From NCBI GenBank assembly GCA_029939085.1, contig JAOZTQ010000080.1, positions 1 to 6,527 on the forward strand: 6,527 nucleotides of DNA, written 5' to 3'. The position numbers were made by a program, and so were the translations under genes. The DNA is from Candidatus Nanopelagicales bacterium (GTDB lineage Bacteria; Actinomycetota; Actinomycetes; S36-B12; GCA-2699445). Below, one piece after another: positions 1 to 6,501 of the stretch (position 1 is the first letter of the stretch; every line of letters begins with the position of its first letter). Below the pieces are notes generated by a model, which was not told the DNA's origin, did not search any database, and saw nothing but the letters and a program-made list of their open reading frames with translations.

Positions 1-719
1 TAGGCGTTTCCCGCTGAGGTCAACATCGGAATGATGTCACCACCCATGTCATGAACCGAGTCGCTATCACCGGCATCAGTCTTGAGCGCTTCAATCAGGG
101 CATCGGTTGAGAAGACGTAGTTACCCATTGAGACGTAAGACTGCTCTGGTTTACCTGGGATACCAGGAGGATCTGCAGGTTTTTCCAAAAAGTCGGCGAT
201 CCGCATTCCATCGGCAGCTGTCTCGATTACGCCAAACTGATGGGCGTCTCGACGCGGCATCGGAATACCCGCAACCGTGACACCCGCACCCGTGTCAATG
301 TGCTGTCGCAACATCTGCTGCGGGTCCATGCGATACACATTGTCGGCACCGAACACCACAACATGATCGGGATGCTCGTCATATACCAAGTTCAGACTCT
401 GAAAAATCGCGTCTGCACTTCCGGTGTACCAGCGGGGTCCTAGCCGCTGCTGCGCTGGCACCGGCGTTACATAGTCACCCACGATGGCTGACATCCGCCA
501 GGCAGTCGTAATGTGCCGGTCCAATGAGTGCGATTTGTATTGCGTCAGAACGCAGATTCGATTGAGCCCACCATTAACTAGATTTGACAGCACAAAGTCG
601 ACCAGACGATACGACCCGCCAAAGGGGACAGCCGGTTTTGCACGATCGGCAGTAAGCGGCATCAACCGCTTACCTGCGCCACCAGCCAGAACAATGCCAA
701 GAACACGTGGATTACTCAC
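1..719 (-). CDS. glgC: Glucose-1-phosphate adenylyltransferase (ADP-glucose pyrophosphorylase), partial, 3' end outside window
   Basis: GlgC makes ADP-glucose from ATP and glucose-1-phosphate, the committed step of bacterial glycogen and alpha-glucan synthesis in the cytoplasm. The visible 239 codons are the N-terminal nucleotidyltransferase domain, more than half of a family member of about 400 residues; the C-terminal left-handed beta-helix is beyond the left edge. Visible motifs are the nucleotide-binding loop [13 protein letters not shown] (11-23), [10 protein letters not shown] (26-35), GSADAIFQ (100-107), the metal-site region GADNVYRMD (124-132) and the glucose-1-phosphate-binding FLEKPA (177-182, with E179 and K180). 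The start is GTG at 717-719: an in-frame TAG lies four codons upstream and no other start fits, although no clear Shine-Dalgarno precedes it. The ATG at 722-724 is out of frame and stops at once. The gene is divergent from glgA/glgM, its pathway partner. One oddity is N127, where most homologues I recall have His (GADH). Confidence 0.96.
   Translation of the reverse strand, partial: MSNPRVLGIVLAGGAGKRLMPLTADRAKPAVPFGGSYRLVDFVLSNLVNGGLNRICVLTQYKSHSLDRHITTAWRMSAIVGDYVTPVPAQQRLGPRWYTGSADAIFQSLNLVYDEHPDHVVVFGADNVYRMDPQQMLRQHIDTGAGVTVAGIPMPRRDAHQFGVIETAADGMRIADFLEKPADPPGIPGKPEQSYVSMGNYVFSTDALIEALKTDAGDSDSVHDMGGDIIPMLTSAGNA
652..673. repeat. Inverted repeat inside the 5' coding part of glgC
   Basis: GTAAGCGG (652-659) and CCGCTTAC (666-673) form a perfect 8-bp dyad around a 6-base loop. 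Counting GCAG at 649-652 and CTGC at 674-677 with a one-base bulge extends it to about 11 bp. On the glgC mRNA this would be a hairpin about 45-70 bases after the start codon. It lies over the conserved GKRLMPLT codons, so it may be a coding coincidence. It has no U-tract, so it is not a standard terminator. Confidence 0.4.
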
Positions 720-810
720 GCATCCACACTAGCCGGGCGCAAACCTCGAAGCCTGGCTGTCGGCGATCCCAGTCACAGGGAATTTCATCTACTACCCATC
801 TCCCGGTCGC

Positions 811-839
811 TTGAATATGACCCGGTGTTTGGATAGAAC
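811..839 (+). promoter_or_regulatory. Weak sigma70-like promoter candidate for the rightward genes
   Basis: TTGAAT (811-816) and TAGAAC (834-839) each match 4 of 6 positions of the -35 and -10 consensus and are exactly 17 bases apart. Transcription would start near 846, ahead of the LOG-like ORF and glgA/glgM. The -10 lacks the final T usually conserved in actinobacterial promoters, so this is only a candidate. The 720-886 gap must also hold the glgC promoter on the other strand, but I see no convincing box for it. A small dyad, AACCG-CCA-CGGTT (837-849), overlaps the right end of the candidate. Confidence 0.22.
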
Positions 840-886
840 CGCCACGGTTTAGCCATATCTACATCGCAGACTCTCCCAGCGATGCC

Positions 887-1210
887 GTGGCCCACGTTCA
901 GCGCTTCTACGCGAACTATCATTCCCAGCGAATCGTCGGCAACGAGCTTGTCTTGCGGATGAGGCACCCTCTTCATTTCAGTGACCTTGGTGAGATCAAC
1001 GAGGAATTTTCCTTTCTACTGGGCAGCGGCCGCATCAGGCAATCAGGTGCGCTGCCGGCAGAGACCGATTTCCTTGACCTCCCTCGCCTGCGATTTCACC
1101 ATTCCAAAAGCGACTACAGTTCCATCCGCCAACTGATTGACCGAATAAATGCACCGTTTCTGTCGTATAGCGAAGATCGCAGCAGGCTAACGGTCACCTC
1201 TCCCCACTAG
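887..1210 (+). CDS. C-terminal-domain-only LOG/TIGR00730-like protein, probably N-terminally truncated
   Basis: The product has 107 residues from a GTG at 887, the only in-frame start between the preceding TGA (818-820) and the body of the ORF. No Shine-Dalgarno precedes it. The stretch RFYANYHSQRIVGNELVLR (6-24), the LGEINEEF segment, LPRLRFHH and IRQLIDRIN near the end resemble, from memory, the C-terminal extension of longer actinobacterial LOG-family (TIGR00730, lysine-decarboxylase-like Rossmann) proteins. The resemblance seems to begin before the GTG, in the frame from 851 on (HIYIADSPSDAV). The catalytic Rossmann domain with its PGGxGTxxE motif is absent, and there is no room for it, because glgC starts 167 bp away on the other strand. 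The frame is intact with normal-looking codon use, so this is either a recent remnant or a retained stand-alone domain. Its stop lies one base before an alternative GTG start of glgA. LOG enzymes release free cytokinin-type bases from nucleotides, an activity this fragment should lack. Confidence 0.55.
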   Translation: MAHVQRFYANYHSQRIVGNELVLRMRHPLHFSDLGEINEEFSFLLGSGRIRQSGALPAETDFLDLPRLRFHHSKSDYSSIRQLIDRINAPFLSYSEDRSRLTVTSPH

Positions 1211-1220
1211 AGTGCGAGGA

Positions 1221-2387
1221 ATGAAAGTCGGCCTAATGACGCGGGAATGGCCCCCGGAGATTTATGGCGGTGCTGGGGTCCATGTTGAACAGCTCGCAAA
1301 ACATCTGCGTAGCTACGCGGATGTCTCGGTTCAATGCTTTGGTGAGCCACGTCCAGACGCACAAGCTTTCGAACCACCCACTGAACTAGAAGACGATAAT
1401 TTTTCCTTGCAAGCCATAGGTGTGAACCTTGAAATGGCAGATGCAGCACGAGGTCTCGATATTGCTCATTCACACACGTGGTACGCGAATCTGGGCGGAC
1501 ATCTCACTGGCCTGCTCTCAGGTATCCCACATGTCGTGACAGCACATTCCCTCGAGCCTCGCCGCCCATGGAAAGAAGAACAACTAGGTGGTGGTTACCG
1601 AATTTCGTCCTGGATTGAGCGAGAGAGCTATCGGCAAGCTGCCGCGGTCATCGCAGTTAGCGCCGGTATGCGGGAAGACGTTTTGGATTGCTATCCCTTC
1701 GTGGACCCAGACCGAGTTCACGTAGTACACAACGGCATAGATACCGAGATATACCGACCCACCGCTGACCGCTCGGCCTTAGATCAGCGCGGTCTCGATC
1801 CGAACAGACCGTTGGCACTCTTCGTCGGTCGGATTACTCGCCAAAAAGGTCTACCACATCTATTGAGAGCTGCCGAGAATTTTGATTCGGCAATCCAGCT
1901 AGTTATCTGCGCATCATCCCCTGATACCCCGGAACTTGGTAAAGAGGTGGCTGGCCTCATCGCACAGTTACAGGAAAGCCGTGGCGAATCTTCCGTCACT
2001 TGGATCCAAGATCAACTGCCTCGACCAGAGCTGTTGCAGTTCTATAGTCACGCTGATGCCTTCGTGTGCCCTTCGATATATGAGCCACAGGGAATCGTGA
2101 ATCTCGAGGCGATGGCTTGTGAAACTGCGGTTGTCGCGAGCGATGTTGGTGGGATTCCCGAGGTTGTCACCCCAGATAGCGGCGTTCTGGTGCACTACAA
2201 CTCTGAATACCCCGCCGAATTCGAGGAAGGGTTGACTCGAGCCGTGAACCATATGATGGATGACCCAGCAACGCGAGAACGTTTAGGACTTGGTGGGCGA
2301 GAGCGAGCAGCAGAGGCATTCAGTTGGGACGCCATAGCGCAACGAACGGTCGCGGTTTACCGTGAAGCGCTGGGGGATCAGGACTAG
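1221..2387 (+). CDS. glgA: GT4 glycogen synthase / alpha-maltose-1-phosphate synthase (Corynebacterium-type GlgA, GlgM)
   Basis: This 388-residue GT-B glycosyltransferase of family GT4 transfers glucose from ADP-glucose. The family is annotated as glycogen synthase, but the mycobacterial member GlgM joins ADP-glucose to glucose-1-phosphate to give maltose-1-phosphate for the GlgE pathway. The N-terminal acceptor domain has the glycine loop YGGAGVHVE (15-23). The C-terminal donor domain has HNGID (170-174), VGRITRQKG (202-210, basic residues R204 and K209) and the EX7E motif with E288 and E296 in SIYEPQGIVNLEAM. ATG 1221 is chosen because homologues typically begin MRVGL.TRE. GAGGA directly abuts it with no spacer, so GTG 1212, three codons earlier, is a real alternative. 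The gene follows the LOG-like ORF within about 10 bp and is divergent from glgC, as in Mycobacterium tuberculosis. The sequence alone does not decide between GlgA and GlgM activity; finding glgE in the genome would favour GlgM. Confidence 0.95.
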   Translation: MKVGLMTREWPPEIYGGAGVHVEQLAKHLRSYADVSVQCFGEPRPDAQAFEPPTELEDDNFSLQAIGVNLEMADAARGLDIAHSHTWYANLGGHLTGLLSGIPHVVTAHSLEPRRPWKEEQLGGGYRISSWIERESYRQAAAVIAVSAGMREDVLDCYPFVDPDRVHVVHNGIDTEIYRPTADRSALDQRGLDPNRPLALFVGRITRQKGLPHLLRAAENFDSAIQLVICASSPDTPELGKEVAGLIAQLQESRGESSVTWIQDQLPRPELLQFYSHADAFVCPSIYEPQGIVNLEAMACETAVVASDVGGIPEVVTPDSGVLVHYNSEYPAEFEEGLTRAVNHMMDDPATRERLGLGGRERAAEAFSWDAIAQRTVAVYREALGDQD

Positions 2388-2389
2388 TT

Positions 2390-2441
2390 CAGTTACCAAC
2401 TAACTTTCCGACGACGAGTCTCAAACTAAATTGGTTAACTG
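2390..2441. repeat. Imperfect inverted repeat across the glgA/lsr2 convergent junction
   Basis: CAGTTACCAA (2390-2399) pairs with TTGGTTAACTG (2431-2441) apart from one bulged base, leaving a loop of 31 bases. The left arm follows the glgA stop and the right arm lies within the last codons of lsr2. It could help end transcription from both sides, but there is no GC-rich stem with a U-tract, so it is not a classical terminator. No better terminator is visible in the 33 bp between the two stops. Confidence 0.3.
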
Positions 2442-2771
2442 GCCGACAGCCGCATCATATTTTTCGATGACACTGGCCGAAATCCGACCGCGCTTGCTGA
2501 CCTCGACACCGTTAGTTCTTGCCCATTCACGAATTTGAGCCAGATCGGAACGTGAACCGCTCTTCCTCGTGCCAGATCTCTCCTTCTTCTTCCCCAAAGA
2601 GCGACGTCGGCCAGCCGAAATATACGGTTCCAAAGCATCTCGAAGACTTTCCGCCCGCTGCGCGCTCAGATCGATTTCGTACTCGCGACCATCGAGTCCA
2701 AAGACGACAGTTTCATCTGCTGGCCCACCGTCTAAATCGTCTTCCAGCACAATGTGAACGCGACGAGCCAT
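2421..2771 (-). CDS. lsr2: Lsr2 nucleoid-associated DNA-bridging silencer
   Basis: Lsr2 is the actinobacterial H-NS analogue: it binds the minor groove of AT-rich DNA, bridges it and silences foreign or regulated genes. The 116-residue product matches the usual length of about 110. The N-terminal dimerisation domain has the expected DDLDGG (11-16), ADETVVFGLDGREYEIDL (18-35) and LRDALEPYISAGRR (43-56). A basic Ser/Gly/Arg/Lys linker follows (55-75). The C-terminal DNA-binding domain has IREWARTNGVEVSKRGRI (80-97), with the RGR AT-hook-like core at 94-96. The start is ATG 2769-2771 behind a good Shine-Dalgarno. A 56-bp AT-rich gap separates it from argA, so it may have its own promoter or autoregulation besides operon read-through. 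Proximity to lysS is known in mycobacteria and streptomycetes, where clpC comes next; here the next gene is the convergent glgA. Confidence 0.97.
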   Translation of the reverse strand: MARRVHIVLEDDLDGGPADETVVFGLDGREYEIDLSAQRAESLRDALEPYISAGRRRSLGKKKERSGTRKSGSRSDLAQIREWARTNGVEVSKRGRISASVIEKYDAAVGQLTNLV

Positions 2772-2776
2772 TGAAA

Positions 2777-2781
2777 CTCCT
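2777..2781 (-). promoter_or_regulatory. Shine-Dalgarno of lsr2
   Basis: The lsr2 mRNA reads AGGAG followed by a 5-base spacer (TTTCA) and ATG. This is one of the clearest ribosome binding sites in the window; argA and lysS have none as good. It implies efficient translation of lsr2 independent of the upstream gene. Confidence 0.7.
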
Positions 2782-2783
2782 AA

Positions 2784-2806
2784 ATATCGAAAAGGCGTAT
2801 CGATAT
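2784..2806. promoter_or_regulatory. Perfect AT-rich dyad just upstream of the lsr2 ribosome binding site
   Basis: ATATCGA (2784-2790) and TCGATAT (2800-2806) are perfect inverted arms around a 9-base spacer. On the lsr2 mRNA the structure would end two bases before the AGGAG. It could be an operator (possibly for Lsr2 itself, which favours AT-rich DNA) or an RNA hairpin that affects ribosome loading. The stem is weak (7 bp, five of them A-T), so chance cannot be ruled out in such an AT-rich gap. No firm -35/-10 pair could be placed beside it. Confidence 0.4.
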
Positions 2807-2827
2807 CTCAGCACTTTAGAAATCTTT

Positions 2828-3343
2828 TTACAACCGGAGAATCATTCGATGATTTCCCAATGTATTTGGTTTAACCCGCTCCAAGTCTAGGAACTCCGCA
2901 ACACCTTCATCTCCCGACTTCATTAACTCTGCATAAATATGGGGAGGGACGCCGGAATCTTTCAGAGTTTGAAAACCAAAATGAGTAAAGAATTCAGTTT
3001 CAAAAGTAAGACAAAAAATACGTGAAATACCCAAGTCTTGCGCTCGGTTGATTAGTTCAGAAACCAGCGCTGACCCAACACCGACACTTTGGGACTTAGG
3101 ACGCACTGCGACAGTTCTCACCTCAGCCAAATCACGCCACATAACGTGAAGCGCCCCGCACCCGATTACCTCACCGTCAGCTTCGGCGACCACAAAGTCT
3201 TGAATGTCTTCGTAAAGCGTTACGAGAGCTTTCGACAATAAACGTCGATCTGGCGCATAGAGGTCAATGAGGTCCCACAACTGCGGGACATCGGCAGTAG
3301 TAGCCGATCTCACCCGGTAGTCGTCGGTGAACGGCTCACTCAT
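2828..3343 (-). CDS. argA: Amino-acid N-acetyltransferase (GNAT-type N-acetylglutamate synthase, Rv2747-like)
   Basis: This 171-residue single-domain GNAT protein closely resembles, from memory, the short actinobacterial N-acetylglutamate synthase (M. tuberculosis Rv2747). That enzyme acetylates glutamate (or glutamine) with acetyl-CoA, the first step of arginine synthesis. It lacks the amino-acid-kinase domain of E. coli ArgA. Visible are the [20 protein letters not shown] start (11-30), [23 protein letters not shown] (58-80), the acetyl-CoA pyrophosphate loop QSVGVGSA (85-92), the family-typical [13 protein letters not shown] (112-124) and the C-terminal [17 protein letters not shown] (148-164). 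The start is ATG 3341-3343, overlapping the lysS stop by 4 bp (ATGA). No Shine-Dalgarno is visible, so translation is probably coupled to lysS. The 3' half is markedly AT-rich (16 G+C in 60 bases at 2971-3030), unlike its neighbours. Other amino-acid substrates are possible, but the match is specific. Confidence 0.88.
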   Translation of the reverse strand: MSEPFTDDYRVRSATTADVPQLWDLIDLYAPDRRLLSKALVTLYEDIQDFVVAEADGEVIGCGALHVMWRDLAEVRTVAVRPKSQSVGVGSALVSELINRAQDLGISRIFCLTFETEFFTHFGFQTLKDSGVPPHIYAELMKSGDEGVAEFLDLERVKPNTLGNHRMILRL

Positions 3344-4824
3344 AAGGGCTTGACCAGCGGGAAAAGAATGGTCTCTCGGATTCCGAGCCCGGTCAGGGCC
3401 ATCAGGAGGCGATCAATTCCCATACCTACACCTGCCGATGGCGGCATGCCATGCTCTAGTGCCGCAAGAAAATCCTCGTCGAGGGGCATTGCTTCATCAT
3501 CCACTGCCGCACGCGAGGCTTGCTCAACCAATCGTTCCCGCTGCACAACCGGATCTACTAGCTCCGAATATCCGGTGGCCAGTTCAAATCCATCGACATA
3601 CAGATCCCATTTTTCCACCAAGCCATCTGTCTCTCGATGGTCCCGGACGAGTGGTGAAGTATCTACCGGATAGTCGAAAACAAAGGTCGGACCCGTGAAG
3701 TTCGGAGTCACCAAAGACTCAAGCAGTTCCTCGACTAAACGTCCGTCCAGCCAATCCGGGTTCACGTCGACCCCATGCGAATCACATAGTTGCTCTAGTT
3801 CCGCCCTTGGGGTCTGCGGTGAAATCTCACGGCCCACGGCCGCTGAAACCGAACCATAAAGTGAAATCGAGTCCCATTCGCCCGATAGATCATGTATGGA
3901 TCCATCCACATGCTCGACTTGTAGCGTGCCACAGACTGCCTGTGCTGCTTCCTGGATCAATTCCCGGGTAGTCGCAGCACCATCTCGATAGTCCGCATAT
4001 GCCTGATAAAACTCCAGCATTCCAAACTCTGGTGAATGGGTGGAATCGGCTCCCTCATTACGGAAGTTTCGATTTATTTCAAAAACTCTTTCGATTCCAC
4101 CAACAACGCATCTTTTTAGAAAAAGCTCGGGAGCGATACGCAAAAAAAGATCCATGTTGTATGCGTTCATATGGGTCGTAAACGGCTTTGCCGAAGCGCC
4201 ACCTTGCAGAGTCTGCAAAATCGGGGTCTCAACTTCAAGGAAGTCACGTTGGCTGAGGGACGAGCGCAAACTGGATAGCGCCCCTATCCGATCTCTAGCC
4301 ATCTTTCGCGCCTCAGGACGCATGATCAGATCAACATAACGCTGCCGAACCCGGGTCTCTTCGTTCATATCCTTGTGAGCGACCGGCAGGGGACGCAGCG
4401 ATTTAGCCGCAAATCCCCATTGATCCACAAAAATACTGAGCTCACCGCGCCGAGAAGCCCCAACTTCTCCGTGAACCCACACTTGGTCCCCGAGATCGAT
4501 GTCCTGCTTCCACGCCGCGAGTGCTTCCTCGCCGACGCGGTCAAGGCTCAGCATCGCTTGAACCGCTGTTCCAGTGCCACTTCGCAGCGAAGCGAAACAA
4601 AGTTTTCCGGTGTTTCGGACGAAAAGAACGCGACCTGCCACAGTTACCTCGTCGCCAGTCGTCTCTCCCGCTGGAACTTCGGGGTACTGCGAACGTACTT
4701 CGTCGATCGAGTGGGTGACTGGCACCGTCACTGGGTAGGCTTCACGCCCCTCGGCGAGAATGCGTTCACGCTTCTCAAGACGGATCTTCTGCTGCTCGGA
4801 CGCGTCGTCGTGCTCTTGGCTCAC
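3340..4824 (-). CDS. lysS: Lysyl-tRNA synthetase, class II
   Basis: LysS charges tRNA-Lys with lysine in the cytoplasm. The 494-residue product has normal family length. An N-terminal OB-fold anticodon-binding domain (about 58-145, [21 protein letters not shown]) leads through RQRYVDLI (160-167) to the class II core. Motif 1 is around [10 protein letters not shown] (194-203), motif 2 is [19 protein letters not shown] (254-272) and motif 3 is [12 protein letters not shown] (465-476). The C-terminus ends in FPLVKPL, usual for LysS. The start is GTG 4822-4824; a TGA lies immediately before it in frame, so nothing longer is possible. The gap to the coaX stop is only 10 bp with no clear Shine-Dalgarno, which suggests coupled translation. 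All visible catalytic motifs are intact. Confidence 0.98.
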   Translation of the reverse strand: MSQEHDDASEQQKIRLEKRERILAEGREAYPVTVPVTHSIDEVRSQYPEVPAGETTGDEVTVAGRVLFVRNTGKLCFASLRSGTGTAVQAMLSLDRVGEEALAAWKQDIDLGDQVWVHGEVGASRRGELSIFVDQWGFAAKSLRPLPVAHKDMNEETRVRQRYVDLIMRPEARKMARDRIGALSSLRSSLSQRDFLEVETPILQTLQGGASAKPFTTHMNAYNMDLFLRIAPELFLKRCVVGGIERVFEINRNFRNEGADSTHSPEFGMLEFYQAYADYRDGAATTRELIQEAAQAVCGTLQVEHVDGSIHDLSGEWDSISLYGSVSAAVGREISPQTPRAELEQLCDSHGVDVNPDWLDGRLVEELLESLVTPNFTGPTFVFDYPVDTSPLVRDHRETDGLVEKWDLYVDGFELATGYSELVDPVVQRERLVEQASRAAVDDEAMPLDEDFLAALEHGMPPSAGVGMGIDRLLMALTGLGIRETILFPLVKPL

Positions 4825-4834
4825 TCAATACAGG

Positions 4835-5590
4835 TTAGAGGTTCCGTTCAAACAGGTAACTCAGGCCATACAAGGTGAGATATGGATCATGTTGAGTTAT
4901 GGTCTCGGACTCGGGTACAACAATCTCAGCTAAGCCACCCGTCGCCACGACCGCTACCACCTCGCCGAGTTCTGATGAGATTCGCTTGACCAACCCGTCC
5001 ACCTGTCCAGCGAATCCATATAACGCCCCAGATTGAAGAGCCTCTACAGTGTTGCGCCCAATAGGAGATCTCGGTCGAACTAGCTCGACCTTGCGGAGTT
5101 GTGCTGCGCGCTGAGCCAACGCGTCTAACGAAATCTGAATCCCGGGAGCCAACGCACCACCGAGGAAGTCCCCCGATTCCGACACCACATCCAGATTTGT
5201 AGATGTGCCAAAGTCAACCACGATTGACGGTCCGCCGTATCGCTCATAGGCCGCCAAGGTATTCACAATGCGGTCTGCTCCTACTTCCCGCGGATTGTCG
5301 GTCAAAATTGAGACACCGGTCTTTATGCCTGGCTCGACAATAACGGTGGGAACCTGAGCAAAGTACTTACTGAACATGAGGCGCATCTCGTGCAAAACGG
5401 AGGGCACGGACGCGCAGAATGACAAACCAGTCAACGCTGGCTGATCCGCCAACAGTCCACGGTAGACAAGCATCATCTGATCAGCTGTCGTACGACCGTC
5501 AGTCGGTATGCGCCATGACTGCACCAAATTATCGTCGACGAATCCCCCGATTACTGTGTTGGTGTTACCCACATCAATCGTTAGTAGCAC
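4835..5590 (-). CDS. coaX: Type III pantothenate kinase
   Basis: CoaX phosphorylates pantothenate with ATP, the first step of coenzyme A synthesis. It belongs to the ASKHA fold and usually needs a monovalent cation. The 251 residues are full length. Visible are the phosphate-binding DVGNTNT (6-12, D6), NPREVGADRI (99-108, with D106 as the likely catalytic base), VVDFGTSTNLDVV (124-136, the second phosphate motif), GGALAPG (144-150) and ATGGLAE (216-222). GTSTNLD differs from the common GTATTFD but resembles the mycobacterial version as I recall it. The start is GTG 5588-5590, with AGGGAG ending 9 bases upstream inside the end of nadC. The family-typical N-terminus MLLTIDVGNTNT supports it. 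The nadC stop lies 2 bp upstream and lysS begins 10 bp downstream. Some actinobacteria also carry CoaA, so essentiality cannot be judged here. Confidence 0.97.
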   Translation of the reverse strand: MLLTIDVGNTNTVIGGFVDDNLVQSWRIPTDGRTTADQMMLVYRGLLADQPALTGLSFCASVPSVLHEMRLMFSKYFAQVPTVIVEPGIKTGVSILTDNPREVGADRIVNTLAAYERYGGPSIVVDFGTSTNLDVVSESGDFLGGALAPGIQISLDALAQRAAQLRKVELVRPRSPIGRNTVEALQSGALYGFAGQVDGLVKRISSELGEVVAVVATGGLAEIVVPESETITQHDPYLTLYGLSYLFERNL

Positions 5591-5592
5591 GC

Positions 5593-6501
5593 CTACGATC
5601 TCCCTTCTGGATCCACGAGATCCGCACCAATATCGAGGATGGGAGCCGAATGCGTAATAGCTCCAACAGCGATGTAGTCCACACCAGTCGCAGCGACGGC
5701 GGCCGCTGAATCTAATGTGAGACCGCCAGAAGCCTCAAGCCGGGCCTGATTCGCGTTCCGGCTGACTGCCTCGGTCATTTGCTCGGGAGTAAAGTTATCC
5801 AAGAGTACGAGGTCCGCACCTGCTGCCAAGACCTCACTCAACTGCTCGAGCGAATCAACTTCAACTTCTACATCTAGTCCGGGGAACTGATCTCGAACGG
5901 CGGCAAACGCTTCTTTCACTCCGCCCGCGGCCAGAATGTGATTGTCCTTAACCAGTGCCGCATCTGATAGCGACATACGGTGGTTTTCTCCGCCGCCACA
6001 CCGCACCGCATACTTCTCTAACTGCCGAAGCCCAGGCGTGGTCTTTCGAGTATCGCGGACTCGTGCGTTAGTACCGCGCAACTGCTGAACCCACTGATCG
6101 GTCTGCGTAGCGATACCTGACAAGTGGCTCAAAAAATTGAGCGCTGTTCGTTCCGCCAATAACAAACCCCGAGTTGGTCCGCTAGCACGAAGAATCCGGT
6201 CATTGGGTTGGGCTCGACTTCCGTCTGCGAGCGCGATATCTAGTTGGACGTCCTCACCCAGAACCAGCTCAAAAACTGCCCTCGCTGGTGCAACTCCCGC
6301 AACAATCCCAATACCTCGAGATACCAAATCGAGTTCATCTATTTGCTGCTCCGACACGGTCGCGACGCTTGTCACATCGACACCGCCAGCTAAGTCTTCA
6401 TTCAACGCCTCTGTTACCAGATTGACGGTCAGTTCCGGCGTCAAGCCAGCCGCCACTAGGGCTTCAGCAGTCTCAGCACTGATGGAATTCCACACGGTCA
6501 T
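5593..6501 (-). CDS. nadC: Nicotinate-nucleotide pyrophosphorylase (quinolinate phosphoribosyltransferase)
   Basis: NadC converts quinolinate and PRPP to nicotinate mononucleotide, CO2 and pyrophosphate in de novo NAD synthesis. The 302-residue product has an N-terminal alpha/beta sandwich (about 25-125) and the open barrel with ERTALNFLSHLSGIAT (117-132), RDTRKTTPGLR (149-159), GGGENHR (169-175), ALVKDNHI (182-189), VEVEVDS (211-217), LLDNF (233-237) and EASGGL (256-261). R118, R152, K153, H174, R175, K185, E214 and D235 line up, at a constant offset of 13, with the active-site residues I recall for the M. tuberculosis enzyme. ATG 6499-6501 is preferred over GTG 6514-6516 (307 residues). It has GGGAG 8 bases upstream, and it overlaps by ATGA the only reading frame that closes there, probably the preceding gene. 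coaX follows after 2 bp. Confidence 0.96.
   Translation of the reverse strand: MTVWNSISAETAEALVAAGLTPELTVNLVTEALNEDLAGGVDVTSVATVSEQQIDELDLVSRGIGIVAGVAPARAVFELVLGEDVQLDIALADGSRAQPNDRILRASGPTRGLLLAERTALNFLSHLSGIATQTDQWVQQLRGTNARVRDTRKTTPGLRQLEKYAVRCGGGENHRMSLSDAALVKDNHILAAGGVKEAFAAVRDQFPGLDVEVEVDSLEQLSEVLAAGADLVLLDNFTPEQMTEAVSRNANQARLEASGGLTLDSAAAVAATGVDYIAVGAITHSAPILDIGADLVDPEGRS

Noticed and set aside
484..732. Rightward 82-codon open frame
   Set aside because: It lies antisense to the well-conserved N-terminus of glgC, shows no recognisable domain and has no ribosome binding site.
818..820. Frameshift in the LOG-like gene rather than truncation
   Set aside because: Other frames upstream of 821 show no LOG-like residues, and only about 100 bp remain before glgC, so the missing Rossmann domain is not hidden nearby.
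817..852. Possible short leader peptide MTRCLDRTATV
   Set aside because: It has no Shine-Dalgarno, and no attenuator structure or run of regulatory codons follows it.
785..976. Leftward 63-codon open frame
   Set aside because: It overlaps the LOG-like frame and the glgC upstream region; its product has no recognisable features.
1207..1473. Leftward 88-codon open frame
   Set aside because: It is antisense to the conserved N-terminal domain of GlgA and has no family resemblance.
2519..2890. Rightward 123-codon open frame
   Set aside because: It is antisense to lsr2 and the gap before it; lsr2 is unmistakable, and the antisense product looks like low-complexity shadow sequence.
3350..3673. 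Rightward 107-codon open frame
   Set aside because: It is antisense to the C-terminal catalytic part of lysS including motif 3; its Ser/Arg-rich composition is that of a shadow frame.
4375..4878. Rightward 167-codon open frame, long for an antisense ORF
   Set aside because: It mirrors the N-terminal OB-fold part of lysS and shows no domain, no ribosome binding site and no plausible start context.
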